Positions 16,002-25,684 of a stretch of DNA of 41,693 nt are shown piece after piece. How positions within the stretch are numbered: position 1 is the stretch's first letter; every line of letters begins with the position of its first letter. The notes beneath the pieces are model-generated. The model saw only the letters and a list, made by a program, of their open reading frames with translations, made no database searches and was not told the origin of the DNA. The translations under genes were made by a program, and so were the position numbers. Source of the DNA: Pelagibius sp. (GTDB lineage Bacteria; Pseudomonadota; Alphaproteobacteria; Kiloniellales; Kiloniellaceae); assembly GCF_028289705.1 (NCBI RefSeq), contig NZ_JANQOI010000066.1, positions 1-41,693 on the forward strand. Direction: 5' to 3'.

Positions 16002-18365
16002 ATGTCGGCACTCGACCGCAAGCTCCGGCGCGATCTCTGGCGGCTGCGCGGCCAGGTCGTCGCCATCGCCTTCATCGTCGCCTCCGGCGTCGGTGTGCTG
16101 ATCATGTCCCTGAGCTCGCTGGAAGCGTTGCGCGAAACCGCCGCCGCCTACTACGAGCGCTATCGCTTCGCCGAAGTCTTCGCCGAGGTGAAGCGCGCGC
16201 CCCGTGTGCTGGAGGCCAAGGTCGCCCAGTTGCCTGGCGTGCAGGCCGTGGAGACTCGTATCGTCGAGTTCGCCATCATCGACGTCGAGGGTTTCGGCGA
16301 GCCGATCATCGGCCAGTTTGTCTCCCTCCCCGAGCGCGGCCAGCCGGTACTCAACCGCCTGGCGCTGCGCAGTGGGCGCTGGATCGCGCCGGACCGGGTC
16401 GACGAGGTGATCATCGGCGAACCCTTCGCCGAAGCTTACGGTCTGAAACCGGGCGACAGCTTCGAGGCGGTTCTCAAGGGCAACAAGCGCAGCCTGCAGA
16501 TCGTCGGCATCGCCCTCTCGCCGGAGTTCGTCTACTCCATCGGCCCCGGCGCGCTGATGCCCGACGACGAACGCTTCGGGCCGTTCTGGATGGGGCGGGA
16601 GGCCCTGGCCGCCGCCTACGACCTGGAGGACTCCTTCAACAACCTCGTCCTCTCCCTGCTGCGCGGCAGCGATCCCAACGTGGTCATCGAGCGGCTCGAC
16701 GGCCTGCTGGAGGACTATGGCGGCGTCGGCGCCTATGCGCGCAAGGATCAGGTCTCCAACTGGTTCATCATGAACGAGCTGGAACAGTTGCGCAGCATGT
16801 CGCGCATTCTGCCCACCATATTCCTGGCAGTGGCGGGCTTCCTCACCAACATGGTCCTCGCCCGCCTGATTGCGATGGAGCGCACCGAGATTGGCCTGCT
16901 GAAGGCCTTCGGTTACAGCAACCTGGCGGTGGGCTGGCACTACGCCAAGATGGTGATGGTAATGGCGGGGCTGGGGGTCCTGCTGGGCTGGGCGGTCGGC
17001 TACGGCCTCGGCCAGTTCAATACCCAGGTCTACGCCGAGCAGTTCCGCTTTCCCTTCCTGCTCTACCGGCCGGGCCCGGGACCCTTCGTTATCGCCGCGG
17101 TGGTCAGTCTTCTCGCCGCGCTGATCGGCGCGGCCGGGGCGGTGCGCGGCGCGGTGGCGCTGGCGCCGGCCGAGGCCATGCGCCCGCCGGCACCGCCGAG
17201 TTTTCGCAAAGGCGGCCTCTCCGACGGCCGCCTCTCGGGCCTGCTCGACCAGCCGAGCCGCATGATCCTGCGCCAGCTCGTGCGCTGGCCCCTGCGGGCC
17301 TTCCTGACCTCTGCGGGGATCGCCATGGCGGTGGCGGTGATGATCTCCTCCCTGCAGTGGCTCGACTCCATCGATCACATGGTGGAGGTGAATTTCTTCC
17401 AGGCGCAGCATCAGGACATCATGGTGGGACTGGTGGATGCGGAACAGGAGAGCGTGCTGCGGGAGTTCGAGAACCTGCCCGGGGTGCTCGCCGTCGAACC
17501 GCAGCGCATCGTCACCGCGGTCTTCCGCGCCGGCACCCGCCGCCACCGCGGCGCGCTGAACGGCATTCTGCCCGATGCGCGGCTGCAGCCGGCCTACGAC
17601 AGCGCCGGACGGGTGGTGCCGGTGCCGCCCAGCGGTCTGGTGCTTTCCACCATGCTGGCGGAGAAGCTGGGGGTCGAGCCGGGCGACAAAGTCTGGGTGG
17701 AGATCCTGGAGGGCCGGCGCCCGAACCTGGCGGTGCCGGTGACCGCCCTCTTCGACACCTATATCGGCATGCCCGCCTACATGGATCTCGCGGCCCTGAA
17801 CCGCCTGCTTCTGGAGCCGCGGCGGGTCGCCTACCTCGATCTTCTGGTCGACGAGGCCGAACAGGCCGCGCTCTTCGCCGAGCTGAAGGAGACGCCCAAG
17901 GTCGCCGCGGTGATGGTCCGGCGGGCCGCCGTTGACACCTTTCACGAGACCCTGGCACGCACGCTGATGATCTTCGTCTCCTTCTTCGTCGCCTTCGGCT
18001 GCAGTCTCGCCTTCGGGGTTGCCTACAACACCGCGCGTATCGCCCTGTCGGAGCGTGGCCGCGAACTGGCGACCCTGCGGGTGCTGGGGTTCTCGCGCTG
18101 GGAGATCTCCTACATTCTCTTGGGCGAGGTCGGCCTTACCGTGCTCGTCGGCCTGCCGTTGGGCTGTCTCACCGGCCTCGGCCTCACTTGGCTGATCACC
18201 TCGGCCTTCGTGACGGAGCTTTACCGCATACCCCTGGTGATCGAGCCGGCGACCTATGGTTTGGCGGTGGTCATCGTGCTGCTGGCTGCCGGGATCTCGG
18301 GGTTGCTGGTGCGCCGGCGGCTCGACCGGTTGGATTTGATTGCTGTCCTGAAGACCCGCGAATGA
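16002..18365 (+). CDS. FtsX-family ABC transporter permease
   Basis: This is a 787-residue protein with two FtsX/MacB_PCD-like halves. Eight hydrophobic segments can be picked out: one after the basic N-terminus (VVAIAFIVASGVGVLIM), three at about residues 260-390, one opening the second half (AGIAMAVAVMISS) and three at the C-terminus. Large extracytoplasmic domains sit between segments 1-2 and 5-6. This architecture is that of mechanotransmission permeases which do not form a simple channel. ATG 16002 follows the ATPase stop by seven bases, so the genes are one operon with the adaptor downstream. The cargo is unknown; drugs, lipids or peptides are all possible. Confidence 0.92.
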   Translation: MSALDRKLRRDLWRLRGQVVAIAFIVASGVGVLIMSLSSLEALRETAAAYYERYRFAEVFAEVKRAPRVLEAKVAQLPGVQAVETRIVEFAIIDVEGFGEPIIGQFVSLPERGQPVLNRLALRSGRWIAPDRVDEVIIGEPFAEAYGLKPGDSFEAVLKGNKRSLQIVGIALSPEFVYSIGPGALMPDDERFGPFWMGREALAAAYDLEDSFNNLVLSLLRGSDPNVVIERLDGLLEDYGGVGAYARKDQVSNWFIMNELEQLRSMSRILPTIFLAVAGFLTNMVLARLIAMERTEIGLLKAFGYSNLAVGWHYAKMVMVMAGLGVLLGWAVGYGLGQFNTQVYAEQFRFPFLLYRPGPGPFVIAAVVSLLAALIGAAGAVRGAVALAPAEAMRPPAPPSFRKGGLSDGRLSGLLDQPSRMILRQLVRWPLRAFLTSAGIAMAVAVMISSLQWLDSIDHMVEVNFFQAQHQDIMVGLVDAEQESVLREFENLPGVLAVEPQRIVTAVFRAGTRRHRGALNGILPDARLQPAYDSAGRVVPVPPSGLVLSTMLAEKLGVEPGDKVWVEILEGRRPNLAVPVTALFDTYIGMPAYMDLAALNRLLLEPRRVAYLDLLVDEAEQAALFAELKETPKVAAVMVRRAAVDTFHETLARTLMIFVSFFVAFGCSLAFGVAYNTARIALSERGRELATLRVLGFSRWEISYILLGEVGLTVLVGLPLGCLTGLGLTWLITSAFVTELYRIPLVIEPATYGLAVVIVLLAAGISGLLVRRRLDRLDLIAVLKTRE

Positions 18366-18384
18366 GCAGAAGGGAACCATCGTC

Positions 18385-19605
18385 GTGAACGTTGTCGGAC
18401 GCCGTCTCGTACTCTGGGGCAGCCTCGGGCTCCTGCTGGCTGCGGGCCTGGCCTATGCCTTCTGGCCGCGGCCCGTTTCCGTGGACTTCGTCGTCGCGCA
18501 GCCGGGGCCGCTGGTGGTGACCGTGGGCGAAGAGGGCGAGACCCGGGTGCGCGACGTCTTCGTTCTCTCGGCGCCGGTCACCGGATACATGCGGCGCATC
18601 GAGCAGGACGTGGGCGATCTGCTGACCGCCGACGAAACCGAGGTGGCGCAGATCGAGCCCATCGACCCCACCTTCCTGGACGTGCGCAGCGAGGCCCAGG
18701 CCGAGGCCGCCGTGGAAGCGGCCCTGGCGGCGCGCAGCCTGGCGGCGGCGGAGGTGGAGATGGCGGAGGCGGAGCTGGACTTCGCCGCCGCGGAGCTGGA
18801 GCGGGCGCGCCGCCTGATCGTCAGCGCCACCATTTCCGAGCGGGCGCTGGACGATGCCGAACGGGTCTTCCGCACCAAGAATGCGGCGTTGGACACGGCC
18901 GAGGCCGCCTTGCGCATGCGCGATTGGGAGCTGACCCAGGCCCGCGCCGAACTGGTTTCCCCCGCCACCACCCAGCGCGACTTCCAGGATTGCGACTGCG
19001 TGGTGCTGACCGCCCCGGTCAGCGGGACCATCCTGCGTATCCATCAGGAGAGCGAGGGCGTCGTGCAGTCCGGTCAGCCCCTGATCGACATCGGTGACCC
19101 CCGCGACCTGGAGATCGTCGTCGACTTGCTCTCCGAGGACGCGGTGAAGGTGGAAGCCGGCCAGCGGGTGATCATCGAGGATTGGGGCGGGCCGGCCGAC
19201 CTCAACGGCCGGGTGCGCCGGATCGAGCCGACGGGCTTCACCAAGGTCTCCGCCCTGGGGATCGAGGAACAGCGGGTCAACGTGATCATCGACATCACCG
19301 ATCCCTTCGAGGACTGGCGGCGCCTCGGCCACGACTACCGCGTCGAGGTGCGGGTGGTGCTCTGGGAGGGGGACTCGGTCCTCAAGGTGCCGCTGACCGC
19401 TCTGTTCCGCAACGGCAGGGGCGGCGGCGGAAGCGAATGGGCCGTCTTCCTCGAAGATGAGGGCCGCGCGCGCCTGCAGCCCGTCACCATCGGCCGGCGC
19501 ACTGACCTGGAGGCCCAGATCCTGGACGGCCTGGAAGAAGGCGCCCGCGTGGTGCTCTACCCCAGCGACCGCGTCGTCGACGGCGTGGGCCTGACGGCGC
19601 GGTGA
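18385..19605 (+). CDS. HlyD/RND-type periplasmic adaptor (membrane fusion) protein
   Basis: This is a 406-residue protein. A single N-terminal membrane anchor (LWGSLGLLLAAGLAYAFWP) is followed by a split biotinyl-lipoyl-like domain (strand LVVTVGEEGETRVRDVFV early and VLTAPVSGTILRI after the hairpin). Between them an Ala/Glu-rich helical hairpin runs from about residue 95 to 190 (AEVEMAEAELDFAAAELERA). Beta-barrel and membrane-proximal domains form the C-terminus. The start is GTG 18385. Adaptors of this kind connect an inner-membrane transporter to an outer-membrane channel, but no TolC-like gene is in the window. It completes a three-gene ABC export operon and ends 10 bases from a convergent gene. 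Confidence 0.9.
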   Translation: MNVVGRRLVLWGSLGLLLAAGLAYAFWPRPVSVDFVVAQPGPLVVTVGEEGETRVRDVFVLSAPVTGYMRRIEQDVGDLLTADETEVAQIEPIDPTFLDVRSEAQAEAAVEAALAARSLAAAEVEMAEAELDFAAAELERARRLIVSATISERALDDAERVFRTKNAALDTAEAALRMRDWELTQARAELVSPATTQRDFQDCDCVVLTAPVSGTILRIHQESEGVVQSGQPLIDIGDPRDLEIVVDLLSEDAVKVEAGQRVIIEDWGGPADLNGRVRRIEPTGFTKVSALGIEEQRVNVIIDITDPFEDWRRLGHDYRVEVRVVLWEGDSVLKVPLTALFRNGRGGGGSEWAVFLEDEGRARLQPVTIGRRTDLEAQILDGLEEGARVVLYPSDRVVDGVGLTAR

Positions 19606-19615
19606 TTCAAAAGTT

Positions 19616-20605
19616 CTAATCCAGCAGGCTGCGGGCAGTGGCTTCGTCGGTGATGAAGACCGTGGGTTCCAGCAGCTTGATGGAGCCGCGCAGCACGGCG
19701 ATCTTTTCCGGCCCGCCGGAGATCAGAACCCGCCGCGGCGTGCGTTTCAGCCGCTCGATGCCCACCGCGATGGCCCGCTCGTTCACCGGATGGTCCACCA
19801 GCCGGCCCTCTTCGTCGATGAAGTTGTAGAGGATGTCGCCCACCGCGCCGGCTTCGATGAGGGAGCGGCGCTCGGCCTCGGAGAGATGGCCTACCCGATA
19901 GGAGGTGGTGAGGGTCGAGATGCCGCCGACGCTCAAGAGGGCGATGTCGAGGCTGTCGGCCATCTCGAAGACCTGGGCGATGCCGCAGCGTTCGAGGAGC
20001 GCGTGCTTGGTCTCCGGGCTGTCCACCAGGGCGGGGGCCGGCACCAGATAGCCCTCCCCCTGGAACAGCTCGTTGAACTGCCAGGCGAATTCCGCCGGGT
20101 TGAAGCGGCGCGCCTGGGAGATGCCGCCGAGCAGGGAGACCACGCGGAAGTTCTCCAGGGTGCGCCCGCTGATGTAGGGCAGGGCCGAATAGAGCGTACG
20201 CCCCCAGCCGACGCCGACGGTCATGTCGGAGCGCATGGCCTGGGAGATGAAGGCGCCGGCGGCGGCGGCGATGACCGGGGAGCGGTCCTGCTCATCGTTG
20301 GAGATCGGCGCGACGATGGCCTGCTCGATGCCGAAGCGGCTTTCTAGTTCCCGCTCGACCTCGGTGATCTCCACCAGCGGTGCCTTGATGGCGATCTGCA
20401 CCTCGCGGCGGCGGCGGGCATCGGCCAGCAGGCGCACGATGGTGACCCGGCCGACCCCTAGGATCTCGGCGATCTCGCTCTGGGTCCGCCCTTCGATGAA
20501 GTACATCCAGGTCGCGCGCACGCGCAGGCGGTTGCTGGCGTCGGGCAGGTTGACCTGCTGGGCGCCGGAGCGTTTACGTCCCTGGGGCTTGTCTTGACTG
20601 GTCAC
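19616..20605 (-). CDS. SorC-family sugar-binding transcriptional regulator
   Basis: This 329-residue protein has an N-terminal helix-turn-helix (about residues 40-65, GRTQSEIAEILGVGRVTIVR) and a C-terminal sugar-binding domain of the SorC/DeoR-like effector fold (VGVGWGRTLYSALP, SVGGISTLTTSYRVGHLSE, ISGGPEKIAVLRGSIK). Such regulators usually sense a phosphorylated sugar from the pathway they control. The GTG start at 20605 has a strong GGAGGA Shine-Dalgarno six bases upstream. It lies 32 bases after the E2 subunit gene as the last gene of the minus arm, so it is probably autoregulated and controls the divergent promoter near 25400-25500. Confidence 0.9.
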   Translation of the reverse strand: MTSQDKPQGRKRSGAQQVNLPDASNRLRVRATWMYFIEGRTQSEIAEILGVGRVTIVRLLADARRRREVQIAIKAPLVEITEVERELESRFGIEQAIVAPISNDEQDRSPVIAAAAGAFISQAMRSDMTVGVGWGRTLYSALPYISGRTLENFRVVSLLGGISQARRFNPAEFAWQFNELFQGEGYLVPAPALVDSPETKHALLERCGIAQVFEMADSLDIALLSVGGISTLTTSYRVGHLSEAERRSLIEAGAVGDILYNFIDEEGRLVDHPVNERAIAVGIERLKRTPRRVLISGGPEKIAVLRGSIKLLEPTVFITDEATARSLLD

Positions 20606-20637
20606 GGACGGTCCTCCGGTTGGGGCGGCGCGAATTT

Positions 20638-21993
20638 CTACAAAGCCACTCCCTTTGCATCAAGTGTCATGGGCGGGCGGTCCAGCTCCGCCAGACGGAT
20701 GAGGTTGTTGAGCAGCGGCGCCAGATCCTCCGGCGTCTCGATCTGCGGCAGGTGGCCGACCTCCCGCAGCAGGTGCAGAGCGACGCGGCCCGGCGCCCGC
20801 AGCGCCTGCTTCCAGGGCACCACCCGGTCCGCCCGGCCCCAGACGATCTGCGTGGGCACCTGGAGGCGCTCCAGCGCCGCCAGCAGGTCGACGCTCTGGG
20901 TCGAGTCCGGGAACAGCGTTTCGGCAAGGTCGCGCTGGTAGGCGCGGAGCGCCGGGTCCTGGCGCGCGCGCATGGCCGCCGCCACATAGTCGCCGCTGAT
21001 CAGGGTGCCGTTGTGAACGAGCTCCCGGAGCCAGGGGGCGAGGCTATCTTTGCGACCGGCGCGGGCGACGCCTGAGAGGATGCGGCCGTCGATCTCAGGG
21101 CCGAGCCCGGCGGGCGCGAGCAGACTGAGAGAGGCAATCCGTTTGGGCCGCACGTCGGCCAGGGCCAGCGCCAGGGCGCCGCCGAGGGAGTGGCCGACAA
21201 GGTGCGCGCCGGGCAGGTCTTCCCGGTCGAAGGCCTCGACCACCATCCGCGCCAGGCCGCGGAAGCTCTCGACCGGCCGCTTCGGTGAGCGCCCGTGGCC
21301 GGGAAGTTCGAGCTTCAGGCGCGGATGGTCCGGCGCCAGGTAGGGCTCCAGCTTCTGCCAGCCGTCGGCGTCGGCGGCGAAGCCGTGGATCAGCAGGATC
21401 GGTGTCCGCTTGCCGGAGCCGGCGCGATGCACCACCAGGGAGCCGGCCTCGGCCTGCCAGCCCTGCGTTGTTTCCGCCGCCGCGCCTTCGTTCCGCAGCA
21501 GGTGGGCCTCCACATCGGCCCCGCCGATGCGGCCGCGCGGCCCGCTGCCCTCGATGACGTTGAGGGTCAGACCGCTTTCGCGCGCCAGCCGCCGTGCCTG
21601 CGGTGTCGCTCTTGCCTTCTCGACCGAAGAGGACAGAGCGTCGCTCGGCCGTGGGTGCTGCGCTGCCATTGGTTCGGCGGTGTCTTCCGGTGAGCCGATT
21701 TGCGCGGGCACCGTTGCTGCTGTGTCTGCCGCGGGCGGATCGCACACCGCCTCGCCCTCGGCGTAGATCCAGGCGATGGCGGTGCCGATGGCGACCTCGG
21801 CCCCGGCGGCGGCGCGGATGTGGTGCAGCCGGCCGCTGGCCGGGCTCTCCACCTCCATGGCCGCCTTGTCGGTTTCGATGTCGAACAGCGGATCGCCGGT
21901 GGCGACCGCCGCGCCCTCTTCGACGTGCCAGGCCGCGACGCGCCCGCGGGTCATGTCCATGTCCACCTTGGGCATGATGACCTCGACCGGCAT
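20638..21993 (-). CDS. Dihydrolipoyl acyltransferase-like E2 with alpha/beta-hydrolase domain (AcoC-like)
   Basis: This 451-residue protein has three parts. Residues 1-80 are a lipoyl domain with the modified Lys43 in IETDKAAMEV. About residues 125-170 form a peripheral-subunit-binding domain (ATPQARRLARESGLTLNVIEG, then GPRGRIGGADVEAHL). Residues ~190-451 are an alpha/beta hydrolase with the nucleophile in HLVGHSLGGALAL, an acid in WGRADRVVPW and His in REVGHLPQIE. This replaces the CAT domain of classical E2 proteins and is the arrangement of the acetoin-cleaving system subunit AcoC. It should accept an acyl group from E1 and pass it to CoA. The ATG at 21993 is one base beyond the E1-beta stop. 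No E3 gene is in the window. Confidence 0.87.
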   Translation of the reverse strand: MPVEVIMPKVDMDMTRGRVAAWHVEEGAAVATGDPLFDIETDKAAMEVESPASGRLHHIRAAAGAEVAIGTAIAWIYAEGEAVCDPPAADTAATVPAQIGSPEDTAEPMAAQHPRPSDALSSSVEKARATPQARRLARESGLTLNVIEGSGPRGRIGGADVEAHLLRNEGAAAETTQGWQAEAGSLVVHRAGSGKRTPILLIHGFAADADGWQKLEPYLAPDHPRLKLELPGHGRSPKRPVESFRGLARMVVEAFDREDLPGAHLVGHSLGGALALALADVRPKRIASLSLLAPAGLGPEIDGRILSGVARAGRKDSLAPWLRELVHNGTLISGDYVAAAMRARQDPALRAYQRDLAETLFPDSTQSVDLLAALERLQVPTQIVWGRADRVVPWKQALRAPGRVALHLLREVGHLPQIETPEDLAPLLNNLIRLAELDRPPMTLDAKGVAL

Positions 21994-21994
21994 G

Positions 21995-23014
21995 TCAGAG
22001 CCTCCCGCGGACGAGGCTCCGCGCCGCTTCCAGAATGTCGGGTTCCTGGGGAACCGCCGCCTTCTCGAGATCCGGGTTGTAGGGGATCGGCGCCTCGGCG
22101 CCGCCGAGCCGGACGATGGGCGCGTCGAGGTAGTCGAAGGCCTCGCTCTCGGCAATCATGGCGCTGACCTCGGCGCCGATGCCGAGGGTCTTGACCCCCT
22201 CATAGACGACCATCAGGCGGGAGGTCTTGGCGACGCTCTCGACCACGGTCTTGCGGTCGAGGGGGCGGATGGTCCGCAGGTCGATAACCTCCGCCTCGAT
22301 CCCCTCCTCGGCCAACTTGTCGGCGGCGGCCAGCGCGCGGTGGACCATCACGGCGGTGGCCACGATGGTCACGTCGCCGCCGCGCCGGCAAAGATGGGCC
22401 TGCCCGATGGGCACGGTGTAATGCCCCTCGGGCACCGGCCCCTTCGTCTTGTAGAGCAGCTTGTGCTCGAACAGCATGACAGGGTCCGGATCTTCGAGGG
22501 CCGCCAGCAGCAGCCCCTTGGCGTCGTAGGGTGTGGCCGCCTGGCACACCTTCAGGCCGGGCACGTGGCCGAACCAGGCCTCCAGGCTCTGGCTGTGCTG
22601 GGCCGCGGCGCCGGTGCCGGAGCCCGCGGGAAAGCGCATCACCAGCGGCACCGAGACCGCCCCGCCCAGCATGAAGCGCAGCTTGGCCGCCTGGTTGACG
22701 ATCTGCTCCATGGCCAGCGTCGCGAAGTCGGAGAACTGGAACTCGTAGACCGGCCGCAGGCCGGTGAGGGCCGCGCCCACGGCGATGCCCGCCCCGCCAA
22801 GCTCGGAGATCGGGGTGTCCACCACGCGGTCCTCACCGAAGCGCTGCACCAGGTCGCCGGAGACCTGAAAGGCGCCGCCGTAGACGCCGATGTCCTCGCC
22901 CATCAGGATCACCCGCTCGTCGCGCTCCATGGCGACGGCGAGGCCGTCGCGGATCGCCTCGGCATAGCTCAGCTCGCGGACCTCGGTAGGTGTCTCGCGC
23001 AGCGGCATGCTCAT
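21995..23014 (-). CDS. 2-oxoacid/acetoin dehydrogenase E1 component, beta subunit
   Basis: This 339-residue protein is a thiamine-diphosphate-dependent E1-beta of the PdhB/AcoB family. Family features are [59 protein letters not shown]-like [16 protein letters not shown], and [12 protein letters not shown] in the transketolase C-terminal domain. It forms an alpha2beta2 heterotetramer with the protein encoded immediately upstream; the two genes overlap by ATGA at 23011-23014, which supports equal production. Another Met at 23008 is a possible start. The type of 2-oxo substrate or acetoin-like ketol cannot be decided from motifs alone. Confidence 0.92.
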   Translation of the reverse strand: MSMPLRETPTEVRELSYAEAIRDGLAVAMERDERVILMGEDIGVYGGAFQVSGDLVQRFGEDRVVDTPISELGGAGIAVGAALTGLRPVYEFQFSDFATLAMEQIVNQAAKLRFMLGGAVSVPLVMRFPAGSGTGAAAQHSQSLEAWFGHVPGLKVCQAATPYDAKGLLLAALEDPDPVMLFEHKLLYKTKGPVPEGHYTVPIGQAHLCRRGGDVTIVATAVMVHRALAAADKLAEEGIEAEVIDLRTIRPLDRKTVVESVAKTSRLMVVYEGVKTLGIGAEVSAMIAESEAFDYLDAPIVRLGGAEAPIPYNPDLEKAAVPQEPDILEAARSLVRGRL

Positions 23015-24021
23015 GCGGGCCGCTCGGTGTAGACGTCGCGGGTCAGGGCCAGGGGGTCCGGCGCCGGGCTGGTCTTGGCGAAGTCGATCGCCGCGGCAAT
23101 CTCCCGCTCCACCGCGTCTTCCAGGGCCTTGAAGCCCTCCGCGTCGAGGATTGCCTGTTCGCGCAACAGCTCGGCGAAGCGGCCAATGGGATCGCGGGCC
23201 ACCCAGCTTTCGATCTCTTCCTTGCTGCGGTAGCGGTTGCGGTCGGACTTCGAATGGCCGCGCCAGCGGTAGGTGACGGATTCGATGAGGCTCGGCCCCT
23301 GGCCGGCGCGGGCCCGTTCCACGGCGACATGGCTGGCCTCGGCGACGGCGGAGAAGTCGTTGCCGTCCACGGTGATCCCCGGCATGGCATAGGCCGCCGC
23401 GCGTTCGGCAATGTTGTGCACGGCGGTCGAGCGCTCGGTGGCGGTCGACATGGCGTACTTGTTGTTCTCGCAGAAGAAGACCACCGGCAGGTCCCAGATC
23501 GCGGCCATGTTCAGGGACTCGTGGAAGGCGCCCTCGTTGCCGGCGCCGTCGCCGAAGAAGCAGAGCACCACCGATCCGGTCTTCAGCCGCTTGGCCGAGA
23601 GCGCCGCGCCCACGGCGATGGGAATGCCGCCGGCGACGATGCCGTTGGCGCCCAGGTTGCCCTTGGTCACGTCGGCGATGTGCATGGAGCCGCCGCGGCC
23701 GCGGCAATAGCCGGTTTCCTTGCCGAAGAACTCCGCGAACATGCGCGCCACCTCGGCCCCCTTGGCGATGCAGTGGCCGTGGCCGCGGTGGGTGGAGGTG
23801 ATCTTGTCCGCGTCGGTGAGCGGCATGCAGGCCCCCACCGCGCTGGCCTCCTGGCCGATGGAGAGATGCATGGTGCCGTGGATGAGCCCGCGGGTATAGC
23901 TGTCTTCGGCGCCTTCCTCGAAGCGGCGGATCAGCAGCATCTTGCGCAGAGCTTCGCGCAACTGTTCCGCCGAATACTGGCGGACGGCGAAGGGGAGGTT
24001 TGCCGTGGCGGTCTCGAGCAT
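23011..24021 (-). CDS. 2-oxoacid/acetoin dehydrogenase E1 component, alpha subunit
   Basis: This 336-residue E1-alpha binds thiamine diphosphate through [17 protein letters not shown] followed by [10 protein letters not shown], the classic GDG-x(~27)-NN motif. Other family segments are [39 protein letters not shown] and [10 protein letters not shown]. The start ATG 24021 gives [11 protein letters not shown] before the first family helix; an in-frame upstream start at 24084 lies inside the preceding gene and is less likely. It comes 16 bases after the SAF-domain oxidoreductase gene in the same operon. It catalyses the first decarboxylation or cleavage step of the complex. Confidence 0.92.
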   Translation of the reverse strand: MLETATANLPFAVRQYSAEQLREALRKMLLIRRFEEGAEDSYTRGLIHGTMHLSIGQEASAVGACMPLTDADKITSTHRGHGHCIAKGAEVARMFAEFFGKETGYCRGRGGSMHIADVTKGNLGANGIVAGGIPIAVGAALSAKRLKTGSVVLCFFGDGAGNEGAFHESLNMAAIWDLPVVFFCENNKYAMSTATERSTAVHNIAERAAAYAMPGITVDGNDFSAVAEASHVAVERARAGQGPSLIESVTYRWRGHSKSDRNRYRSKEEIESWVARDPIGRFAELLREQAILDAEGFKALEDAVEREIAAAIDFAKTSPAPDPLALTRDVYTERPA

Positions 24022-24037
24022 CGGCGGTCTCCGGTTC

Positions 24038-25357
24038 TCAGCCCGCGGTGAGCAGGTCGTCCTGGCGCGCGCGCAGCTCGGCAATGCGGGAGCCTTGCGG
24101 CGGCGCGGCGTTGTCGTAGGTGATCAGCTCGCCCTTCTTGATGGGCGCGCTGACCGTCCCGTCGGTCAGCAGTCCGCAGGGGATGGCGCGGGCGGCGCGG
24201 GCCTCCTCGGCGCGCATGATCCAGGCGCGGTAGCAATACTCGCCGATGGCGTCCAGGCGCTCGCCCGCCTGGAGATCGCGCTTGGCGACGGCACAGACTT
24301 CCGCCACCGGGCGGTCCAGCGGCACCATGTCGGCCTTGCCGTAGAGCACGGCGCGGGCGCAGGTCAGCGGCACCTCCAGGGAGGTCAGGTGATAAGGCCG
24401 GATGAAGGTGAAATAGGGGCCCTTGCCCAGCTTCAGGTCCTCCATGCGCTCCCAGACCCGGGGATGGGACATCTCGGCGATCACGAAGACGCCGGGGGCG
24501 ACGCCCGCGCCCACGGAATAGTCCACCCGGCCGATGTCCGAGAGCACGCCGCCGTCCTTCTGCGGCACCAGCACTTCGGAGAGCTGTTCCTTGGTGGCGG
24601 CGGGTCCGTGCAGGCCCGGGCGGTCGGGCACCAGCCCGGTGGCGTTGGCGATGGCGGCCATCTCCACCATGGTCTTGGAACCGTCGATGAACTCCACCAG
24701 CATGCGCGGGCTCATGTTGCGGCGCTCGGCTTCCTCGGCGTATGCGTCCGGCGTCGCGTCGATGTTCAGCGGGTTGTTCTTGCCCTTGCCAGCACAGACG
24801 ATGGGATGACCCATGGCCGAGACGAACTCGATCAGCTCCATGCAGGAGGAGGGCTCGTCCCCGGCGCCCAGGGTGTAGACCACGCCCAGGCGCTCGGCCT
24901 CGGCCTTCAGATAGGCACCGATGGTGACGTCGGCCTCGACGTTCATCATCACCAGGTGCTTGCCCTGCTCCATGGCGGACAGGCCGATTTCGGCGCCGAC
25001 GGCGGGGATGCCGGTGGCGTCGATCACCACGTCGATCAGCCCGCTCTCCACCAGCATGGCGGCATCGGAGGTGACGGCGATCTTGTCGGATTCCATGGCG
25101 GCGTTCAGGGCATCCGGCTTGGCGACCTCCCGGGCACGGTCTTCGCCGTTGCAGGCGATCTCCACCGCCTTCACCGCCGCCGGCAGGTTCAGCTCGGCGA
25201 TGGCGCCGATGCGGATGCCCGGCATGTGGGCCACGCGGGTGACGATGTCGGTGCCCATCTCGCCGGCGCCGACCAGCCCGATGCGCACGGGCCGGCCGCT
25301 TTCCGCCCGCGATGCGAGATCCCTTGCAAGCCCCGTCAGGGCGACATTGCTAGACAA
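24038..25357 (-). CDS. NAD(P)-binding oxidoreductase with C-terminal SAF domain
   Basis: This 439-residue protein has a Rossmann fold at the start ([14 protein letters not shown], near residues 26-39), a [10 protein letters not shown] strand, a homoserine-dehydrogenase-like middle part ([25 protein letters not shown]) and a C-terminal SAF domain (about residues 340-420, [18 protein letters not shown], then [14 protein letters not shown]). I know such fusions as a family often placed in carbohydrate catabolic loci and variously annotated as homoserine-dehydrogenase-like or Gfo/Idh/MocA-like. The reaction is unclear. The start is TTG 25357 behind AGGAG with eight-base spacing, and no later start keeps the Rossmann motif. 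It is the first gene of the minus arm, ahead of E1-alpha. Confidence 0.82.
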   Translation of the reverse strand: MSSNVALTGLARDLASRAESGRPVRIGLVGAGEMGTDIVTRVAHMPGIRIGAIAELNLPAAVKAVEIACNGEDRAREVAKPDALNAAMESDKIAVTSDAAMLVESGLIDVVIDATGIPAVGAEIGLSAMEQGKHLVMMNVEADVTIGAYLKAEAERLGVVYTLGAGDEPSSCMELIEFVSAMGHPIVCAGKGKNNPLNIDATPDAYAEEAERRNMSPRMLVEFIDGSKTMVEMAAIANATGLVPDRPGLHGPAATKEQLSEVLVPQKDGGVLSDIGRVDYSVGAGVAPGVFVIAEMSHPRVWERMEDLKLGKGPYFTFIRPYHLTSLEVPLTCARAVLYGKADMVPLDRPVAEVCAVAKRDLQAGERLDAIGEYCYRAWIMRAEEARAARAIPCGLLTDGTVSAPIKKGELITYDNAAPPQGSRIAELRARQDDLLTAG

Positions 25358-25684
25358 GCGTGCAACTCCTGCAGCCGAGTTCGGGGCGGAGTGTATTGAA
25401 CATGTGTTTCATGGTCAATGCGTATGTTCTAACGACTCCAAGGTGATCGGGCGACAAACCCCTTGACATCCGCCGATTCCCCATGAACATTTGCGTAGTT
25501 GAAAATAAGATTGTTCAGATTGGCAGGGGCGTCGGGCCCCGGCTGTTTCGACTCCGGCCCCCGGCGCGCACCGCCAATGTCAGGCTGCCTTTGTCTTTGG
25601 GCAGCCAGGCGGGCAAAGTCATTCGGCCCCGTGAGGTTCAGCGGCAGGTCGACAAAGAAGAACGACCACAAGGGAGGAACAGGA
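25358..25684. promoter_or_regulatory. Divergent promoter region of the sugar/polyol locus
   Basis: This 327-base gap separates the minus catabolic arm from the plus transporter arm. TTGACA at 25463-25468 is an exact -35 for the plus strand, with only a weak -10 (AACATT, 25486-25491). Three related motifs surround it: TTGAACATGTGTTTCAT (25396-25412, an imperfect palindrome), ATGTTCT (25424-25430) and ATGAACAT (25483-25490); the last overlaps the proposed -10. These are candidate sites for the SorC regulator. The remaining ~190 bases before the binding-protein ATG form a GC-rich leader with no clear gene. Confidence 0.5.

Noticed and set aside
15954-18380. An 808-codon open frame on the minus strand opposite the FtsX permease
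   Set aside because: The plus-strand gene has clear membrane segments and family features; the opposite frame is His/Gln/Arg/Gly-rich and featureless.
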